Position numbers and translations under genes: made by a program
From: Leptidea sinapis
Taxonomy: Eukaryota > Arthropoda > Insecta > Lepidoptera > Pieridae
Assembly: GCF_905404315.1 (NCBI RefSeq)
Contig: NC_066275.1
Coordinates: 1,364,001 to 1,428,000, forward strand
DNA: 64,000 bases
Direction: 5' to 3'
The notes under the pieces: model-generated
What the model was told of the DNA's origin: nothing
What the model saw: the letters and a program-made list of their open reading frames with translations, nothing else
The model's database searches: none
Shown: piece after piece, positions 45,503 through 56,344 of the stretch
How the letters are laid out: the number at the start of each line of letters is the position of its first letter
Position numbering within the stretch: position 1 is the stretch's first letter

Positions 45503-45545
45503 CAATTCGACGTGTTTCGCCTCTAGACGAGGCGTGTTGTGACGC
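45503..45545 (-). ncRNA. Hammerhead-like motif, second copy
   Basis: Minus strand: GCCTC GTCTA GAGGC GAAA CACG (45533-45511), then TCGAATTG. It keeps the stem and GAAA of the motif at 40018-40052 but lacks the CUGANGA half. It directly abuts the long hairpin at 45543-45596. Confidence 0.3.
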
Positions 45546-45596
45546 CAAAATCTGGCACGAGACTGTATCGGATCAGTCTGGTGCCAGATTTTGGCG
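45543..45596. repeat. Near-perfect 23 bp hairpin with 8 nt loop
   Basis: Arm CGCCAAAATCTGGCACGAGA... at 45543-45565 pairs with 45574-45596 at 22 of 23 positions. The loop is TATCGGAT. No TIR element boundary explains it. Confidence 0.85.
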
Positions 45597-46090
45597 AGAC
45601 ATATACTTACATGTATTGAGCAAGATATTGTTTCAGTGGTAACTAAAGTGTGACGAAAATACTGGTCGTACAAAGAAATAATGAAGAGTAATATCTCATA
45701 TCTTCCAAATTGAAATTATTTATTATAATGTGACGTGAACCTTCCTCTCTAATGACAGTTGTGAAACACGTGCTATGACACAAAAATGTTGCCAAAAAAA
45801 TTGGTAGCTGCTACAAAGAGAAGGATAGGAAAAAGTGTCAAGAATATTATGAATGCATGGACAGGCCCACATGGTATGGGAAAAGAAAAAATAATGGACA
45901 AAAACCATATAGAATGGGTTGTCATGATGAATATTGCAAATAAGGGAGATATAAAAAGAGCTCGGCTGACGCCCTAACAAAATTTACCGGAGTGATCTGT
46001 TGATATAGATAGATATTACTAGACAGCTATAGCCAAGACTGACACGGGACTGCGACATGTGGAGGCAGGCACCTGGATATGACCTTTTTG
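45597..46090. other. AT-rich DNA, no gene seen
   Basis: Short open frames at 45723-45980 on both strands have no recognisable domain. Confidence 0.4.
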
Positions 46091-46414
46091 TTTTTTTTTT
46101 CATGAAAATAAGGGACGAGATGAGCAGGACGTTCAGCTGATAGTAATTGATACGGCCTGCCCATTACAATGCAGTGCCACTCAGGATTCTTGAAAAACCC
46201 AAAGATTCTGGGCGGCACTACAAATGCGCTCGTCACCTCTCAAGAGACGAGATGTTAAGTCTCACTTGCCCAGTAATTTCAATAGCTACGGTGCCCTTCT
46301 GACCGAAACACAGTAATGCTTCCACATTACTGTTTCGCGGCAGAAATAGGCGCTGTTGTGGTACCCATAATCTAGGCGACATCCGGTGCAAAGGAACCTC
46401 CCACTTTACCAGTG
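46091..46414 (-). repeat. A-repeat copy 7, full length
   Basis: T run, ATGAAAATAAGGGACGAGAT to AAAGGAACCTCCCAC (46414). Both stems present with one mismatch. Confidence 0.87.
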
Positions 46415-46595
46415 GGTTACCTATGCGTTACAGGACACGCTGATTGGGAACCAAAGTGCCTACTTTTATCTAAGTTATACTTCTTATAGCGCGTTAGACA
46501 AAAACTTTCAAAGTGAATTTTAACGATGTGCTCACAGACTTACACCCAAATTCGACCTAGCTATTAGTTGGTCAACTAAACCATTTGCATACTTC

Positions 46596-46790
46596 TACTA
46601 CTATGAACCTCTTGTAACTCATATGTCTTCTGAACCACAACCAATCTGCGAGAATTAAATAAATTACACAAATAAAACTGAAAATAAAATTTTATGAACG
46701 ATACGGGACTCGAATCCGCGACCTCTCGCGTTCCGTGCGAGCGCTCTTTCTAACAGAGCCAACCGTTCGAGTGACGTATCGTCATAAAAT
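46596..46790 (-). mobile_element. tRNA-derived SINE
   Basis: The complement has A-box-like TGGCTCTGTTAGAAAGAG (46761-46744) and B-box GGATTCGAGTCCC (46716-46704). The tail contains TTGTGGTTCAGAAGACATAT and TGAGTTACAAGAGG. A degraded relative sits at 32803. Confidence 0.75.
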
Positions 46791-47467
46791 CTTGTATTCT
46801 TTATTCAACTGGTAGGTGATAAATTTCAATATGTTGTAAACCAAAAAAAAACATCTCTTTGTAATTGTATAAAAATAATATTTTAATGAATTTAAATAAA
46901 CGTTATTTAACTATATGTGGTAGATATTTTTTTTTAATAATTTCGTTGTGTTACTCCATAGAAGTAATACTTCTTGCGTAATGTTTTACACACAATTTTA
47001 ACACATTTTTTGCTATAATTTTTAAGTTAATTTTAACTTTATGTGTATCAAGTAAGTAATGAAGGTTTTTATTTATTTGCATTGTCAGTGTGTCTTGAGA
47101 CTTAAGGAAGAATATTTGGTGTGCCTTTAATTACACCATAGCCATTTTTGATGAAAAAAATTTTAATATATCCCCACAAGTTATCATTCTAGTGTGAACA
47201 TACCATTACAGTTTATCTATGCTTCGTATAACCAGACACCAAACACCAAACACCGACAACGGAGATCTGATTACGGTTTTTCAAAAAAAAAGTTTCACCT
47301 AGGATACAAGTATTGTTCGTTATCAGAATCAGTCTTGCCATAAATACTAAAACAAAGAAAAATAATTTTCGATTGCTAATAACATTTATTACTTTTACAG
47401 TGTATTAAAAATATTAGTTTATTACATAATTATAAAACAATTTTAAATGTTAAAGCTTATTCTAAGT
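46791..47467. other. AT-rich DNA, no gene seen
   Basis: Nothing recognised. Confidence 0.4.
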
Positions 47468-48440
47468 TGTCTCAATTAGTTGCAATACAGTCCTTTAAAC
47501 GTTAAGCCAGTTATCAATAGAAGCACGCACTCTTTGCATGGGAAAATTCTTCACTGCCAATCGTACGGATTGTTTTAGGGACTCCAAATTATCATGGCGT
47601 TCTCTATAAAACTGACCATAAATCATAATCCAGCGGATTAAGATCAGGACTAGACGACGTCTAGGCTTTAGCTCTGATGAAGTTCGAAACGTTCGTTTCG
47701 AACCAAGAATGCGTAAACCGAGCTTTATGACCCTTGCTGGAATGACCATTCATGGTTACTAAACATGGGGGTCTTCACTACCTTCACAAGAATTGATACG
47801 CTTGTGCCAATGTTTTGATACCTTTTTCACAAACGTATGGCTCAGTCACTCCATCATAGCTGATACCCCAACAAACCATCAATGGAGTTGGATAGTGCCC
47901 ACGTAGCACTCTCTCGAGTAATTGGGAAGCTTCCTTAGACCTTTAAGCATAAATACAGTCATTTTGTTTGTTAAAATGTTGTTCAGTTGTAAAAATTTTC
48001 TCATCCGTGCACAAAAAATTTCTGTGACCTTCCTTTGCGTACCGCTTCAGTATTTGTTTCAATTTTACTACCCTATTATTTTTTAAATTAGTTAAGAAAC
48101 GACCAGAACCCACCATGACCACCCAGACTATCGTTTAAAATAAGCGACATGGTTCTAGGTGCCTCTTCGTCTCCCGTGATATAAAGATCTTTCTTTCGGG
48201 CAGGATTTCGAATTCTTTTACTTACTGCTTTCTGCTGTTGCTCCTTTTTCGTACGAACACTACGTGGACGCCCAGATCTTTTTCCGTCACAAACAGAGGA
48301 GGTCTCACTATACCTATTTATAGCCCGGGACACAAATATTTAACTAATATCAAGCGTGTGAAGAGTTTTAAAAATTGCATTTGACTCCATACCTTCTGTG
48401 TGTAATGCAATAAACAGTGATTCGGTTCAAAAGTTAATAT
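47468..48440 (-). pseudogene. Tc1/mariner transposase, near full length, multiple breaks (lineage 4)
   Basis: Minus strand, N to C: ALHTEGMESNAIFKTLHTLD (about 48420-48355), then VSRAINRYSETSSVCDGKRS and GRPRSVRTKKEQQ, a helix-turn-helix region with GRPR linker. Next come FLTNNLKNNR-like, CTDEKIFTTEQHFNKQNDCI (first catalytic D, about 48006-47948) and LMVCWGISYDGVTEPYVCEK. The second catalytic block is only partly readable (GHKARFTHSWFETNVSNFIR then SSPDLNPLDYDLWS). The end reads NLESLKQSVRLAVKNFPMQR and VRASIDNWLN. At least five stops or frameshifts. Its C-terminal half matches the fragment at 40060. Confidence 0.85.
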
Positions 48441-48959
48441 TTTGTTTATTATTAATTGTAACAGTATTTGTAACCGAATATTATGAGTACGAAAGACAGG
48501 CACATTTATTTAAAGCTTTAATCACTCTGTGATCATTCCAACGGATTTGCCGGATTGCAGTTTGACAGTGTCATTTCCGGGTCTCCAACCGACCAGATAT
48601 AATTGACAACGAGACGTTTGGGTAAATACTAATAGTACGATCAAGATGAATGGGATTTTGTGTTCAATATCACAAGTTAATTTATTGATAGTGACACTGT
48701 TTCATTATGTATAAGAAGCTTCTTTATAACGTGGGTCACGCTATAAAATGCTAGTAATAAATAATAATTACTTTACCTACCTGTAAAGGTTCGTTAAAAG
48801 TCAACCGTTTCTGAGATATGCACAAACAAACAGAGAGACACATATTAAGGTCTGGTCAATAACTATAAGTAAAGTTTTTAAAGTTAAAGAAACGACTGAC
48901 TTTAAAAAACTATACCAAAACAATAGATATAATATGTTGTAGATATAATATACAAGTAT
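48441..48959. other. AT-rich DNA, no gene seen
   Basis: CTATACCAAAACAATAGATATAATATG at about 48912 resembles F-element interior sequence (42510). Confidence 0.4.
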
Positions 48960-49370
48960 ATAGTTTTACAGGGGGACTGAAAATGAGATCTGAATAGGTC
49001 TTGAAAGGTCGGGTTAACTAAAATAATAATAAAAATGTAACTATTACGCAAAATCTATTGTAAAACAGTTACAATAACACGCATTTTAATCCTTTAAAAA
49101 GTGTTTTAATTACGACCATTTTCAATAACCTATCTACCCTTAGTTTAACTTACGGATACATTGCTGTCACCGTTTAATGACAAGATCTTCTCTATCCATA
49201 GTTATGTCCAATACAGTTATAGTCCAATGCTATCTGTCAATAGGTTATTGAAATGTAAGTAAGCGTAAAAAGATAGATTTGTCTACGTCTAGTAAGTTAA
49301 ACTAAGGATAGATAGGTTATTCAAATCGGCCGTTAAATGTGTAACACTCGCGATAATCAAAGAAAACGTA
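48960..49370 (+). repeat. G-repeat copy 2, split by a TIR element
   Basis: 48960-49112 and 49333-49370 together align with G copies 1 and 3 without gap once element H (49113-49332) and one TTA are removed. Confidence 0.75.
49113..49332. mobile_element. Element H, 220 bp MITE with TTA duplication
   Basis: Left end CGACCATTTTCAATAACCTA, right end reverse complement CGGCCGATTTGAATAACCTA, with the match continuing through TCTA(C/T)CCTTAGTTTAACTTAC (about 40 bp TIR). TTA at 49110-49112 and 49333-49335 flank it. A 3 bp TTA duplication fits PIF/Harbinger-type insertion. No coding sequence. Confidence 0.82.
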
Positions 49371-49760
49371 AAACATGGCTGTGTATTTACGACTTGTCAT
49401 TCAAAATCGAGTTACGTGAACTGTAGATTTGATTACCATTCTTCTCTCTCGCACGCACTAGTATGTTGTTAGTCTAAGGTACATATATAGCTATACATCT
49501 CATGAATATATTATGTCGTACACAGCCGCAATCGCTTACAATATCAGACCTCTATTTTAAACTTATAAAGAATCCAGATTTCATGTCATCCATCAATCGA
49601 TATTGATCTCTGTCCATATGTCAATCAAATTACCAAATCCATATAGATAACGCGTATTTGTAATAACATTAATATAGCTATCAAGCTAAAAATAACGAAA
49701 GACGAAAACCAGAACACCAAAACTTGCCATAGAACGTTTTTTGAAATTACAAAAGAAGTA
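49371..49760. other. AT-rich DNA, no gene seen
   Basis: Nothing recognised. Confidence 0.4.
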
Positions 49761-50072
49761 ATTTTTTTTATAAAATTAAGGGACGAAAGAAGCATGACGT
49801 TCAGTTGATGGTATTTGATACGCTCTGCCCATTACAATGTAGTGCCGTTCAAGATTCTTGAAAAACACAAAAATTCTGAGCGGAAATACCATAGCGCTCG
49901 TCACCTCAAGACATAAGATGTTAAGTCTCATTTGCCCAGTAATTTCACTAGCTACGGCGTCCTTCAGACCGAAACACAGTACTGCTTGCACATTACTGCT
50001 TCGCGGCAAAAATAGGCGCCGTTGTTGTACCCATAATCTAGCTGGCTTCCAGTGCAAATGGATCCTCCCACT
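49761..50072 (-). repeat. A-repeat copy 8, full length
   Basis: T run, ATTAAGGGACGAAAGAAGCA to AAATGGATCCTCCCAC (50072). Confidence 0.86.
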
Positions 50073-50189
50073 GAATGTAATTAAAATAAATCGCTGTTAT
50101 AAATACTAACGCAGTACTTAGAGAAGTTTCAATAGAAGTTGCATTTATACATCTAGAGAGACTGTGACAGTTAACCACTTTTATCAGCA

Positions 50190-50325
50190 ACGCACGCACA
50201 CAAAACAAATATCGCGAGAGTAAGACGTTGCTTGTCACGCACACTAAAGAAATAAACCTGACCTGTTTTGATGCGTTAACTAACAGCAAGAGACTCTATC
50301 TAGACGTATAAATTATCTATGGTTT
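50190..50325. repeat. L-repeat copy 2
   Basis: GTAAGACGTTGCTTGTCACG, CACACTAAAG, CTCTATCTAGACGTATAAAT; compare 15150-15308. Confidence 0.6.
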
Positions 50326-50708
50326 GCATAAATATTATAAAGTAGACAACAAAAAAATTTAAACAATTCTACAAGTAATTATTAGTCGGTGTTTAAAAAA
50401 AATTGTGATATTGATATAAAAATACGCTTATAACAGCTGGCAATTCAGTCTACACAATGGCGTTCTAAATTTGAATTAATTTTTTCTGATATTCATCCAA
50501 TAAATGAATGTAGAGATCGTTTTCAATGTTTAATCCTTTAGAATTACTCCATTTAAGCACTTCATGTTTTTTTGCATAAAATATTGTTTTTTTTTTTACT
50601 GACCTGAGCGTGATTGTTAACTCAGATCTTTAACTTACCAAAGAAATATTTCCTAACAATTTTTTTTATGTTAAATCTCACTAACTCTTTTGTTTTAATG
50701 TATTCAAT
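50326..50708. other. AT-rich DNA, no gene seen
   Basis: Nothing recognised. Confidence 0.4.
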
Positions 50709-50970
50709 TATACGGCGCCTATTTCTGCCGTGAAGCAGTAATGTGTAAGCTTTACTGTGTTTCTGTCTGTAGGGCGCCGTAGCTAGTGAAATTACTGGGC
50801 AAATGAGACTTATGATCTAACGTCTCAAGATGCCGAGCGCAATTGTAGTGCCGCTCAGAATTTTGGGCTTTTCAAGAATCCTGAGCGGCACTGCATTTTA
50901 ATGGGCAAGGCGTATGAATTACCATCAGCTGAACGTCCTGCTCGTCTCGTCTCGTATTTTCATAAAAAAA
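50709..50970 (+). repeat. A-repeat copy 9
   Basis: Starts inside the repeat at ACGGCGCCTATTTCTGCCGT. It has a perfect 11 bp stem GTGCCGCTCAG / CTGAGCGGCAC, ending TATTTTCATAAAAAAAAT. Confidence 0.86.
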
Positions 50971-51162
50971 ATACGTCTACAAATAATGCTGAAATGTTAA
51001 GACGAGCAGAAAAACATTGTACTAACTTAATTTTGTAAATAATTTAGTTTGAAGACGTCTAGTTTTGCATTTCTTTCTTCTTATTATATGTACATATTAC
51101 TTTATTTATTGTTAAACTGTTTTCATTCATTATGTATTACATACTAGTAACACTATAATAAT

Positions 51163-51440
51163 AATATGACACACTTTTTACACAATTTATCTTGCCACAA
51201 GTTTAGCATATATAGCCTGTGTTATGGGTTACAAGACAATGATATATTTAATACAATATCCTTACTTAAACATACATAAAGTCATATAATCATACATAAA
51301 TACATATAAAGATCCATGACTCGGAAACAAACATCCATATTCATCATATAAATGCTTGCACCTACCGGGATTCGAACCCAGGACCTCTAGCTTAGTAGGT
51401 GGGATCGCTAACCACTCGGCAATACAGGTCGTCTATATAG
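51163..51440 (-). mobile_element. tRNA-derived SINE, second copy
   Basis: Reverse of the 38552 SINE: GGGATTCGAACCCAGGACCT (B-box complement, 51368-51387), CATGACTCGGAAACAAACAT, and ATTTATCTTGCCACAAGTTT near the tail. Confidence 0.85.
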
Positions 51441-51496
51441 GATATACTATAAAATCAACCTGTGCAAATTTTTCAAAGTATTAAAACATATACATA

Positions 51497-51910
51497 TATA
51501 TACATATCTAGCATTGCGTAGAGATGTGGGTTCTCTCTGCATCTTCTACCGCATTTATCACGGGGAGTGCTCAGAGGAGCTGTTCGGGTTGATTCCAGCG
51601 GCCGAATTCCACCACCGGACATTACGTGCAAAGTACCATCCGCATCACGTAGACGTCTGGCATTCCACAACCGCGCGTTTTGTTCGAAATATTCTTGCCT
51701 CGCACAGCCACTTTGTGGAATCAACTACCGGCAGCGGTCTTCCCGAACAGATACGACTTAGGGACCTTCAAGAAAAAAGCATGCTCCCACCTTAAAGGTC
51801 GGCAACGCATTTCTTGACACACCTGTTGTTGCGGATGTCCATGGGCGGTTGCCTCACCTCTCCCTATCCCGTGAGCCTCTTGCCCGTTTGCCCCCTCTCA
51901 TATAAAAAAA
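51497..51910 (+). pseudogene. LINE-C RT C-terminus plus 3' UTR
   Basis: LRRDVGSLCIFYRIYHGECS, EELFGLIPAAEFHHRTLRAK and [19 protein letters not shown] run to about 51692. Then a small indel shifts the frame, and [38 protein letters not shown] continue to about 51815. The 3' UTR has CCATGGGCGGTTGCCTCACC and ends in ATATAAAAAAAAT. CR1/Jockey group, the same domain as LINE-B but clearly a separate subfamily. Confidence 0.87.
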
Positions 51911-52387
51911 ATAATATATAGTATTTTATCCTTAAGAGAAATATGTCATCGCTAACTTTTCTATAGACTGTATGTGCGTAAATTCAGAAATTATTATTAT
52001 TTTAGTTTTACTCATAATATTTGAATTTAAAGTGAGTGTAATATGAATTATTACCACATTACGTGCACGCCCATAGCTGTATTGCGTGTAACGTAAGCAC
52101 GAAGCAGTGTGGTTTGTGATTTATTTCACACATTAGTCAGGGCCACCCAAACCGACACTTTTTACTTGATGGCGTAGCCTCCTGTGAACTAAATAATATT
52201 TAAGCTAATAATAATTAATAAAGTTCACGACTGCCCCTCGGACAATTGGCTCAGTATATTCTAAACTAAAACCGTATCACTTATTTAACAAAAAATAACT
52301 CATAAATTTTGAACAAAATCAAAATGATAATCAAAGTTTCTTTTTACTAATGAGAAAAAGCTTTTATATTTTATTAGGAATATTATG
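51911..52387. other. AT-rich DNA, no gene seen
   Basis: Nothing recognised beyond the possible 3' end of the neighbouring minus-strand LINE. Confidence 0.4.
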
Positions 52388-53828
52388 TTACATGAATGTG
52401 AAATATTTAAAAAAATATTCTCCTGGCCAAAGTACAACAATTAAATATACCTTGGCCACTGACCAAGGTACAATTGATAGACAGTGAACGAGGTACAACA
52501 CGAATTCAACAAAACGGTGGATTTCAAATAATTTGGGGTTACTTATATCGTATCTATATAATTGTTTTAATACTAGTTCTACAGCTTTCCTCCATCTGTT
52601 TCGATCTGTCGCATGGTGGAGTGCGATGCTGATGGGTTGGTTAGTCTGCTCGGATATTTGGTCAGACCAGCGTCGTGGGCTCCGGCCTCTTGTTCTCTTC
52701 CCCTCAATTTTCCCGGTGACCGTCAAACGTTCTAGGTTATCAGCACCGCGTCGTGCAATGTGGCCAAAGTATCTTATGATCCGCTGCAGACATGTAGTGG
52801 ATAGACGTGGACTGCTCCCTATTTTTAGCTGTTTAAGGATCGATGCGGTAGTGCGGTAAGCCGTCCATGGTATCCTTATCATGCGGCGCCAGCACCACAT
52901 CTCAAACGCATCAATCCGTTGTCTGTCAGTCGATTTCAGGGTCCAAGTTTCAGCTCCATAGAGCGCGATGGGAAAGACAAGAGAGCGGACCAGGTGAATT
53001 TTCGTCCGATTGGTGATATTTCTATCCTTCCACACCTTGCTTAGCTGTGTCATTACTGTTTTGGCCATTCCAATTCGCCTCCTTATTTCGATCTCGCAGT
53101 TACCTCTGTTCGTGATTACTGAGCCAAGGTAGTTGAACTGATTCACGGTTTCATAGCTCTGTAGGAGATTAGTGCGCGGGATGGCTGCGAAGCGGTCGAC
53201 GGCCATTACCTTGGCCGTATTTATTGCCAGACCCATCCTGAGGCTGGTGGCCTCTAGCTTGTCCAGCAACTCTTTCATTTCCACTTCGGATGATGCGAAT
53301 AGGGTGGTGTCATCGGCATAGCGGAGGTTCGATATTTTGATTCCACCTATCTTTATGCCACCTTCCCAGTTTTCTAGCGTTTATCGCATTATCTGTTCTC
53401 CGTATATGTTGAATAGGATAGGGGAGATCACGCATCCCTGTCGAACACCTTTTTGGAACTTAAATGTGCTCGATGTGACATCCTCAATTGTAACTGTGCC
53501 ATACCCTGACTCATAGAGGCTGCGTATTAGCATAACAAAATGCGCTGGAACACCTGACATTGAGAGTACATGCCACAGTTCTTCCCATTTTACGCAGTCA
53601 AAAGCCTTCTGGTAGTCAACAAAGCACATGAAGGCGTGTTGTACTCGTAGCATTTTTCTACTATTAGTCGCATATTCAGGATTTGCTCTCACGATTCTCT
53701 ACCCTTTACAAAACCTGCTTGTTCTTGCGGTATTTGCCAGCCGAGAAAGGATGACAATCTCGGGTTGATTACATGTAATAGAATCTTACTAGCATATGAC
53801 ACCAGGGCGATTGTTCTGTAGTTATTAC
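52388..53828 (-). pseudogene. BovB/RTE-like LINE reverse transcriptase, largest RT in the window
   Basis: Order on the minus strand: NNYRTIALVSYASKILLHVI and QEQAGFVKGRES (about 53820-53690, one stop). After a frameshift come FMCFVDYQKAFDCVKWEELW (about 53631-53572) and KGVRQGCVISPILFNIYGEQ, then IMR with an in-frame TAA at 53381-53383. The same frame continues GGIKISNLRYADDTTLFASS (YADD about 53318-53307), then LINTAKVM-like, YETVNQFNYLGSVITNRGNC, ALYGAETWTLK, EMWCWRRMIRIPWTAYRTTA and GKRTRGRSPRRWSDQI. The frame runs to 52388, probably past the native end. Fingers, palm and thumb are present; the endonuclease is missing. Breaks seen: two stops and one frameshift. Confidence 0.88.
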
Positions 53829-54584
53829 AGAATACACTAGACAATAGAATTTAACATCGCGGGAATTTTTGAAACCAGCCTTATGGCCTAGGTACACATA
53901 GTGCCAAGGTACAACAGGTTCCCCTGTAATTAATCCCAGAAGTGAGAGATATCACTTAAAATCCAGCGGACTATTAATATAGTTTACACAATAAATAATT
54001 GAAATATCAAAAGAATTAATAACATTAAACATAACACGAATTAGTTATCATAAAAATAAGGGACAATACAAGAGTTGCACGCACTGAAAGAACATTGACT
54101 TCAAATTAAGGCCGCTATTCCGAAAGATCGTCAAAATAGCGCTAAATTGAAACCATTTCTTGACGGTTTATTTAAAGCCTATAAGTTTTAGAAAAAATAT
54201 TTGTATATCTAGAATATGAGAAGAAAATTCACTTTTCTTTACATTTCTGTTTTCTATAGACAGTGCGAAAAATAATCACGACAATACCCCTAACTTTTAC
54301 AGTTGGTGCCATGCTATTCATTCAATCTAGATAAAAATTGTACGAAAATTTATTAATTGTACACTTACACTATTTAACATAACATAGTTTTGTTAGTTTT
54401 GTAAAGAATATTATATTTTGTTTGCAATAAATAAAAAATGCTTCTAATTCTGAATTTTAAATTATAGCTAGGTATGTTTTACGAGACAGGTAACCTAGCT
54501 CCGCTCGATTCCTCAGGGCTATTGGATCGGTCCCCAGCCTTAAACGATATGTTATAGAAAACTTATGAAACAGTACCATGTTTT
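53829..54584. other. AT-rich DNA, no gene seen
   Basis: TGCCAAGGTACAACAGG at 53901-53917 echoes words just 3' of the LINE at 52430-52500, but no repeat could be defined. Confidence 0.35.
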
Positions 54585-55300
54585 TTTTTTATTTATTTAT
54601 GTGGACAACTAACAAATTACACACTTTACATGCTTAAACTTAAAATATAATAATAATATGGATATGAGTTAATTCACTTATTAGCTACCGCATTCATAAT
54701 TTTATAATTTATTCATTATAAGACAGTAATTCTAACAATTTAAAAACTAAAATCTATAAATATTGTAATATATAACTTAAAATAAAAATGAAATATGAAA
54801 ACAAGGTTTCTATGTCACGTGTGTAAATTAAGTATTTTCTTTTTATATTGAGCAAGCGGAATGAATAAATCAATGTTCTGCGATTTGACCAGTGAGTAAT
54901 TATATGACCTACAGAGCCTAGAAATAGTTGCGTTTTGACCCAGATTAGTCCTAGATTGTGGTACTACAAACAACGAATAGGCATTTTTTCTTATTAATTT
55001 TGGAGGAACATTTATTTTTAATTGCAAGTATGGAGAATCTATTTTACCGCTAACAATATTGTGTAAAAACAAAAAATAACTAACACTATCCTTCTTTCCG
55101 CCAGTGGGGTCACACCGTAATGTTTTAGCCTTTTTTGGTAGCTTGAGTGCTTTTTCGTTATGAAATCATTATAAGATATATGACACATAAAGCGTCGTTG
55201 CACACTCTCAATACGCTTACTAAATATATCATACTGTGGACTCCAAACTGACTCCTTATGTAATAAAGGATTATTACAGAGCTTAGCAGAACTGCAACAC
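54585..55300 (-). pseudogene. Jockey-group LINE RT C-terminus with 3' UTR
   Basis: SVWSPQYDIFSKRIESVQRR and FMCHISYN (about 55240-55170), then LKHYGVTPLAERRIVLVI. A frameshift near 55070 is followed by FLHNIVSGKIDSPYLQLKIN, VPPKLIRKNAYSLFVVPQSR and TNLGQNATISRLCRSYN, ending LAQYKKKILNLHT at about 54815. This matches the thumb and C-terminal pattern of Jockey-type elements (VWSP.Y......E.VQ.RF). The 3' UTR ends in an AAATAAAT tail (54585-54600 complement). Confidence 0.8.
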
Positions 55301-55670
55301 GTTGCTATCAATATTATCGTAGGTGCTACGAGAGCTTGCATCGAAGGCTGCAACAAACTTAAAATATAACAAATAAATAACGGGTTGCACTCCGGGAGTG
55401 TCGGCAGAGGTGAAAACTTGAACATTAACGTTACGTTAACGTAATAATTTCGCGCGAATTGCTTAATTTATCAGTATAAATGTACTATCATTTATGTGGT
55501 TAAATACAATATTCATTTATTCCGTTATCGTACACAAAAATAACAATTAATTTTGCATAAAAAATTAAACACGTGAGATCTATTACAATTATTATACATT
55601 AAATCAACTTTCATCCACGATCCACCAAAGAAGTTTTCGCTTCACATCATAAAAATCAAAAAAAAAATAT
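55301..55670. other. AT-rich DNA
   Basis: 55488-55550 repeats 34093-34150. The origin of 55300-55425 is unclear. Confidence 0.4.
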
Positions 55671-56022
55671 CTTAATATATATAAATTACGTGACACGTTG
55701 TTTGTCCGCGATGGACTCCTAAACCAATGAACGGAATTTAATGGGGATTCATGGAGTGGAGTTTGGCCCAACTTGAGAGATAGGATAGTTTTTATTTCGA
55801 TTTGGGACCCATAATTATTTTTATTTTCAATATTTGTTTTGTATGGACATATTTTCTATGAGAGAATTTAGTGACGCACGGTTTGACAGTTCCGCTGTGA
55901 AACAATTTCATTAAAAGAACAGGGAGCATTTTTACGAAATAATTCTTGATGTTTTGAAATATTATTGACAATTTCCTATAAAACAGTATCTACAGAACAA
56001 CGTCTGTCGGGGCAGCTAATAG
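55671..56022 (+). mobile_element. Helitron-like element, Hel-1 copy 3
   Basis: TTAATATATATAAATTACGTGAC at the start; GTCTGTCGGGGCAGCTAATAG at the end (CTAAT instead of CTAGT). Collinear with 13316-13684 and the reverse of 24372-24722. Confidence 0.8.
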
Positions 56023-56344
56023 TTTATAAAATGTACAACGAATAAGTTGTGGTAGTGCCAATATTTGTAATGAAAATACTTATTTATAACCTACACTTAC
56101 ACTACACTTAAATACTATAATTAATAAAAGGTTAAAAATATTTTTATTTGTAATTAATAAACTCAAAAACTACTAGACTGGTTTTTAAATTCTTTCACCA
56201 GTAGTAATATTACTGTGTTACCGAGAATTTTATTTAAAAAAAAAAAACAGAAATGCAAATAGTTGCTATTGTAGTTGCCAAACCTGGAATTATAATAAAA
56301 AATTTTGCAAAAGCGATCCTTAATAATTCCATGAAACTTCATAG
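56023..56344. other. AT-rich DNA, possible Helitron scrap
   Basis: CAAAAACTACTAGACTGG around 56165 resembles the Helitron phrase AAAACTACTGAACCG. Confidence 0.35.

Noticed and set aside
46700..46775. tRNA gene on the minus strand
   Set aside because: Box sequences are good, but the arms do not pair as a tRNA and a related head occurs at 32803; treated as a SINE.
49776..50057. Protein-coding frame through an A-repeat
   Set aside because: Both strands of A-repeat copies give similar-length frames (also 18264, 22999, 58111, 61558) with no domain. They follow from the repeat's composition.
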